DNA from: Promethearchaeota archaeon
GTDB taxonomy: Archaea > Asgardarchaeota > Lokiarchaeia > Sigyniarchaeales > SOKP01
Length of the DNA: 64,000 bases
Assembly (NCBI GenBank): GCA_030606485.1
Contig: JAUWGH010000001.1
Coordinates: forward strand, 434,001-498,000
Reading direction: 5' to 3'
In this document: piece by piece, positions 60,304 through 64,000 of the stretch
Layout: each line of letters opens with the position of its first letter
How positions within the stretch are numbered: the stretch's first letter is position 1
Position numbers and translations under genes: made by a program
The notes under the pieces: generated by a model
Seen by the model: the letters and a program-made list of their open reading frames with translations, nothing else
Databases searched by the model: none
Told to the model about the DNA's origin: nothing

Positions 60304-60495
60304 ATGAAGTCAATTTTAGGAATTGTAGCAACAATTGTTTCTGTGTTTATTACTGTTCATTTACCTAAGGAATATATAATATTTTATACTGGAATACTTA
60401 AAATATTTGTCGAGTTTATTTTATTTCATAAGAAAAAATTCAAATTTTCTTGGATTGAGCGGGGATTCATCACCTTCTCTTTAATTTTCAAATAA
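60304..60495 (+). pseudogene. Possible 3' remnant of a membrane protein (Wzx-like tail?)
   Basis: MKSILGIVATIVSVFITVHLPKEYIIFYTGILKIFVEFILFHKKKFKFSWIERGFITFSLIFK; hydrophobic, then basic. Assignment is weak. Confidence 0.3.
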
Positions 60496-60651
60496 ACCCA
60501 GATTATTAATTAAGATATTTTTAATTGACATGTAATAATACTTATTAAAACTCAATTATTATTAGCCTTTGTATTTAAAGAATTAATGATACATATTAAA
60601 AATGAAACTATTTGACTCTTTTAAAAAAGCAAACATTTTCACTTTCCAATA

Positions 60652-61818
60652 ATGATTGTTCTCATTTGTTTGAGTTTTTTTGGTCCAGGAGCTGTAATGA
60701 GGCGTGCAAGAGAAGAAGTAAAAGCATTATTAAATGCTGGACATCATGTAACTGTCATTACTGATTTAAAATATTCTCAATATCTAAATACATTTAAGGA
60801 ATTCAAAAATAAACCTTATATAATACCGATCAAACCATTTTATCTACATCCCAGACCAATACGGAAGGTTTCACTCAGGATAATTTCACGAGAATTATCT
60901 TTTGCTTTTCAGTGCTATTATCATCTTAAAACGCTGGCCAAAAAAGAATCTATTGATTTAATTGTGAGTCATCAAACGACTATTTGTTATGCTGTGGCTC
61001 GATTCGCAAAAAAAAATAAGATCCCAAGTGTTTTCGTTATTCAAGAATTAATAAAAGATAATATTGCTACTAAAAGCAATCCATATAATTGGTTAACCAC
61101 GCAATTGTATAAACATTCAAATCGATATGCATTATCGAATATGCACTATTCAATTGCAGTTTCAAATTACATAAAAAATTTGGCAATTAAAGAGAGAGCT
61201 AGACCAAAAAATGTTTTTGTGAACAATAATTTCGTTGATACGCAAATTTTTCAACCTGATGAAGAAAAAACCAAAGACATTGATGTATTATACATTGGAC
61301 GCCTTTCTATCGAAAAGGGTGTAAATATTTTAATCAATGCAACTAAGTACCTTTCTAGAAATAGGAGTATTTTAATTATTGGAGATGGAATTTTACGCAA
61401 AAATTTGGAATATCAAGCTCAGCATTCAAAATGTAATATAAAATTTCAGGGTTGGGTTGAACATATATTACTTCCACAATTTATCCAACGTGCTAAAATT
61501 GTAGTAGCACCTTCATTGTCAGAAGCACATGCGGCTGTTCCATTAGAAGCTATGGCTTGTGGTGTTCCTGTAATTGGTAGCCAAGCAGGAGGTATGTCAG
61601 ATACAATAACTCATAATAAAAACGGTTGGTTGCTAAAAGAAAATAATGCAAAAAATTTAGGAAAACTTATTGAAAAAGTTCTATCTGATAATAAAAAATT
61701 AAAGTTAATAAGTCAGGGTGCGCTTAAAAAATCAGAATTTTTTTCTAAAAATAATTTTAGGCAAAGAATAGTCGATTTATACGAGAATTTAATAGAAAAA
61801 TACAATGCGAATAATTAG
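60652..61818 (+). CDS. GT4-family glycosyltransferase
   Basis: SFFGPGAVMRRAREEVKALLNAGHHVTVITDL..DVLYIGRLSIEKGVNILINATKYL..IIGDGILRKNLEYQA..VVAPSLSEAHAAVPLEAMACGVPVIGSQAGGMSDTITHNKNGWLL. Confidence 0.96.
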   Translation: MIVLICLSFFGPGAVMRRAREEVKALLNAGHHVTVITDLKYSQYLNTFKEFKNKPYIIPIKPFYLHPRPIRKVSLRIISRELSFAFQCYYHLKTLAKKESIDLIVSHQTTICYAVARFAKKNKIPSVFVIQELIKDNIATKSNPYNWLTTQLYKHSNRYALSNMHYSIAVSNYIKNLAIKERARPKNVFVNNNFVDTQIFQPDEEKTKDIDVLYIGRLSIEKGVNILINATKYLSRNRSILIIGDGILRKNLEYQAQHSKCNIKFQGWVEHILLPQFIQRAKIVVAPSLSEAHAAVPLEAMACGVPVIGSQAGGMSDTITHNKNGWLLKENNAKNLGKLIEKVLSDNKKLKLISQGALKKSEFFSKNNFRQRIVDLYENLIEKYNANN

Positions 61819-61876
61819 TTGTCAAGTAAAAATTAAATTAATAAATAGTATAAAAAGGAAATAATAGAGAAGTTTA

Positions 61877-62905
61877 ATGTTAAAAATAGATTTTAATTTA
61901 TCAATTTTAATCCCAGCGTGGAATGCAGAAAAGTATATAGAAAACACTATTAAATCTCTCTTAAAAAATAATTATGAAAACTATAAAATCATTATAATTG
62001 CAGGAGGTTCGGATGAAACTTATAATCTTGCGTTGAAATTACAAAAGGAGAATCTTAATAAGATTATTGTCTTAGAGCAGAAAATCCCTCATATAAATAA
62101 GGCATTAAATATTGGCTTAAAAGAAGCAGATGGAGATATAATTGTTCTTACAGATATAGATTGTATTTTTTTTAAAGAATGGCTATCAAAAATAAATGAA
62201 ATATTTCAAAACAAGAAATATAATGTCATCACTGGTACTGCTTTTCCATTTCAAGATAGAAATAATTCTCTTGCAGAATTCTGTAATCTAACTGTTGGAT
62301 ATTTTATTGCTAGTCGTGAGCAGGCTGAAGTTATCGATGGAGGTAAATTGTGTGGTGCAAATTCAGCATTCAGGAAAAATATTTTTTTAAAAAAACTTGG
62401 AAAATTCAATGAAAATATAAAAACTCAGGATGATAGGTACTTAGGCTTACAATTTAATAAACATGGAGAAAATATCTTTTTTTTCAAAGATATTTATGTA
62501 TATACCGAATATTATACAGATAATTTAAAAAATTTTTTAAAAAGAGAGATCCGATGGACAAGAAGTAAGTTAATTTCTTTAAATAAAAAAACTTTCCTTC
62601 AAATTTTAATTTCACTTGGAATTGGATTATTTAAACTATTTTATCCCATTGTAGCGGTATTATTAGCGTTATTATTTTTTAATATTTCATATATTTTGTT
62701 ATTTCTATTACCTTGGATTATGATATATTTTTATGTTCTCATTAAATATTACTTCAAATTAAAGAAATCCAGTATTAAAGTATACGAACAACTACATAAA
62801 AAATTCAGTTATAAGAATGCATTTAAAATAGTTCCACTAATGTTTTTTATCTCGGCAATACCTCCAGTAATCGGTTATTTATTACCAAAAGGGGATAAAT
62901 GGTGA
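61877..62905 (+). CDS. GT2-family glycosyltransferase with C-terminal TM helices
   Basis: LSILIPAWNAEKYIENTIKSLLKNNYENYKIIIIAGGSDETYNLALKL..DGDIIVLTDIDCIFFKEWLSKI..FLKREIRWTRSKLIS. Confidence 0.93.
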   Translation: MLKIDFNLSILIPAWNAEKYIENTIKSLLKNNYENYKIIIIAGGSDETYNLALKLQKENLNKIIVLEQKIPHINKALNIGLKEADGDIIVLTDIDCIFFKEWLSKINEIFQNKKYNVITGTAFPFQDRNNSLAEFCNLTVGYFIASREQAEVIDGGKLCGANSAFRKNIFLKKLGKFNENIKTQDDRYLGLQFNKHGENIFFFKDIYVYTEYYTDNLKNFLKREIRWTRSKLISLNKKTFLQILISLGIGLFKLFYPIVAVLLALLFFNISYILLFLLPWIMIYFYVLIKYYFKLKKSSIKVYEQLHKKFSYKNAFKIVPLMFFISAIPPVIGYLLPKGDKW

Positions 62906-62935
62906 TGTTAGAAAATAAATATTTACTATTAAAAA

Positions 62936-63886
62936 TTAATATCTTGAACCTTTAAAATGACCTATTGTTTCTACTTTCTTGGTTAATTTTCCCAAAAAAG
63001 TTCTAACTTTTTGAAGATTTTCAAAAAATTCGAAGAAGAACATAGTAAAAATATGCTTATTCTTTAAATATTTTTTATTAGGTATTTTCATCATTTTATT
63101 CAAGACATATAAAAAAATAATTGGTGGAAATAAAACCAAAATTGCACCCAAAAACATCTCGATAATTATAATTCTCTTATTATCTTTATGTAAATCATAA
63201 AACGCAGAATACCATCGATTTGTGCCTTTTAATAAAAATCTTGTATTATCTAATCTTGGGGTTATAACACAAGCAGTATTTACAAATCCCAATTTTTTAT
63301 TATTTTTTTTTAAAACCATACTCATGTAATAATCTACTCCAGCAGTACTCTTATTTGTAAAGAAATTTTCGACACCAATCTCATTTATAATCTCCCTTTT
63401 TAAAGAGATTGTAGCGGCACCTAATAAAGAAGATAAATTGTTAGGATTACTAGCCCAAATTAACTTACTAATGATGTGATGATTATAAATAAAGCCTTTT
63501 TGAATTTTAGGTAAATAATTACACCCAACAGCATCAAATTTTTTTAAAAATTTAACAATTTCAATTGCGAAATTTGAGGAAACAATTGTGTCAGCATCTA
63601 TTAAACTAATATAATCCCCCTTTGCTTTTTTTATTCCTTTAATTAAAGCACCTGATTTAAAATCTCCTAAATTCTGTTTGAGTGTAAAAACTTTATCGAA
63701 ATTCTCTAATTTTATTTCCTTACAAATAATATATGTGTTATCAGTTCCACCTGCAACAAAAATTAATTCACTATATTTGAAAGGTAATTTTAATCTTCGA
63801 AGAAATTCAGATGTTTCTAATATGACTTTTTGTTCATTCCATGCAGGAATGATTATTGATAGAGTTTCATTCATAGGAAATTTCAA
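62936..63886 (-). CDS. GT2-family glycosyltransferase with C-terminal TM
   Basis: LSIIIPAWNEQKVILETSEFLRRLKLPFKYSELIFVAGGTDNTYIICKEI..AKGDYISLIDADTIVSSNFAIEIVKFLKKFDAVGCNYLPK..GTNRWYSAFYDL. Confidence 0.92.
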   Translation of the reverse strand: MKFPMNETLSIIIPAWNEQKVILETSEFLRRLKLPFKYSELIFVAGGTDNTYIICKEIKLENFDKVFTLKQNLGDFKSGALIKGIKKAKGDYISLIDADTIVSSNFAIEIVKFLKKFDAVGCNYLPKIQKGFIYNHHIISKLIWASNPNNLSSLLGAATISLKREIINEIGVENFFTNKSTAGVDYYMSMVLKKNNKKLGFVNTACVITPRLDNTRFLLKGTNRWYSAFYDLHKDNKRIIIIEMFLGAILVLFPPIIFLYVLNKMMKIPNKKYLKNKHIFTMFFFEFFENLQKVRTFLGKLTKKVETIGHFKGSRY

Positions 63887-64000
63887 TTCCTTATCTAAAT
63901 TTTATGAATTAGTATAATTTACAAATTTCTTTACTACAATAACTGATTAGAAATTTATTTTTAAGAAATTAAATGCATCTTTATTTAAATAATAAGAGAA

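Noticed and set aside
1-64000. CRISPR arrays, tRNA/rRNA genes, defence systems
   Set aside because: No regularly spaced repeats and no recognisable tRNA/rRNA sequence seen; a tRNAscan/CRISPR search would be decisive.

Overview
The window is a strongly AT-rich, gene-dense surface-polysaccharide / glycoconjugate biosynthesis island. It is probably archaeal and possibly Asgard/Lokiarchaeota-like, but that is an inference from composition and protein style and is not proven. I can support about 15 intact GT2/GT4-type glycosyltransferases and seven large multi-pass membrane proteins with an 'F-(L/I)-P-G-x-N' signature (DUF1616/GT-C-like). There are also three intact Wzx/MVF flippases, a WecB-type epimerase, a LegB-like dehydratase + nucleotidyltransferase + SDR trio, FkbM and other SAM methyltransferases, a NodU/CmcH carbamoyltransferase and two alkaline-phosphatase/sulfatase-superfamily proteins. 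One large secreted, C-terminally TM-anchored protein has a sialidase-like (Asp-box) region. Two patterns stand out. (1) A shared beta-sandwich, lectin-like module appears in three otherwise different proteins: inserted inside one GT-C protein, appended to another, and at the N-terminus of the surface protein; a fourth protein carries a different C-terminal CBM-like tail. (2) Many gene junctions carry scars: truncated 3' ends of GT4, Wzx, GT-C and epimerase genes, a methyltransferase-head/GT4-tail chimera, an apparent wzx copy split by about 3.8 kb of cargo, and several homopolymer frameshifts. This points to repeated cassette replacement. All annotations come from reading the sequence; no database search was run.
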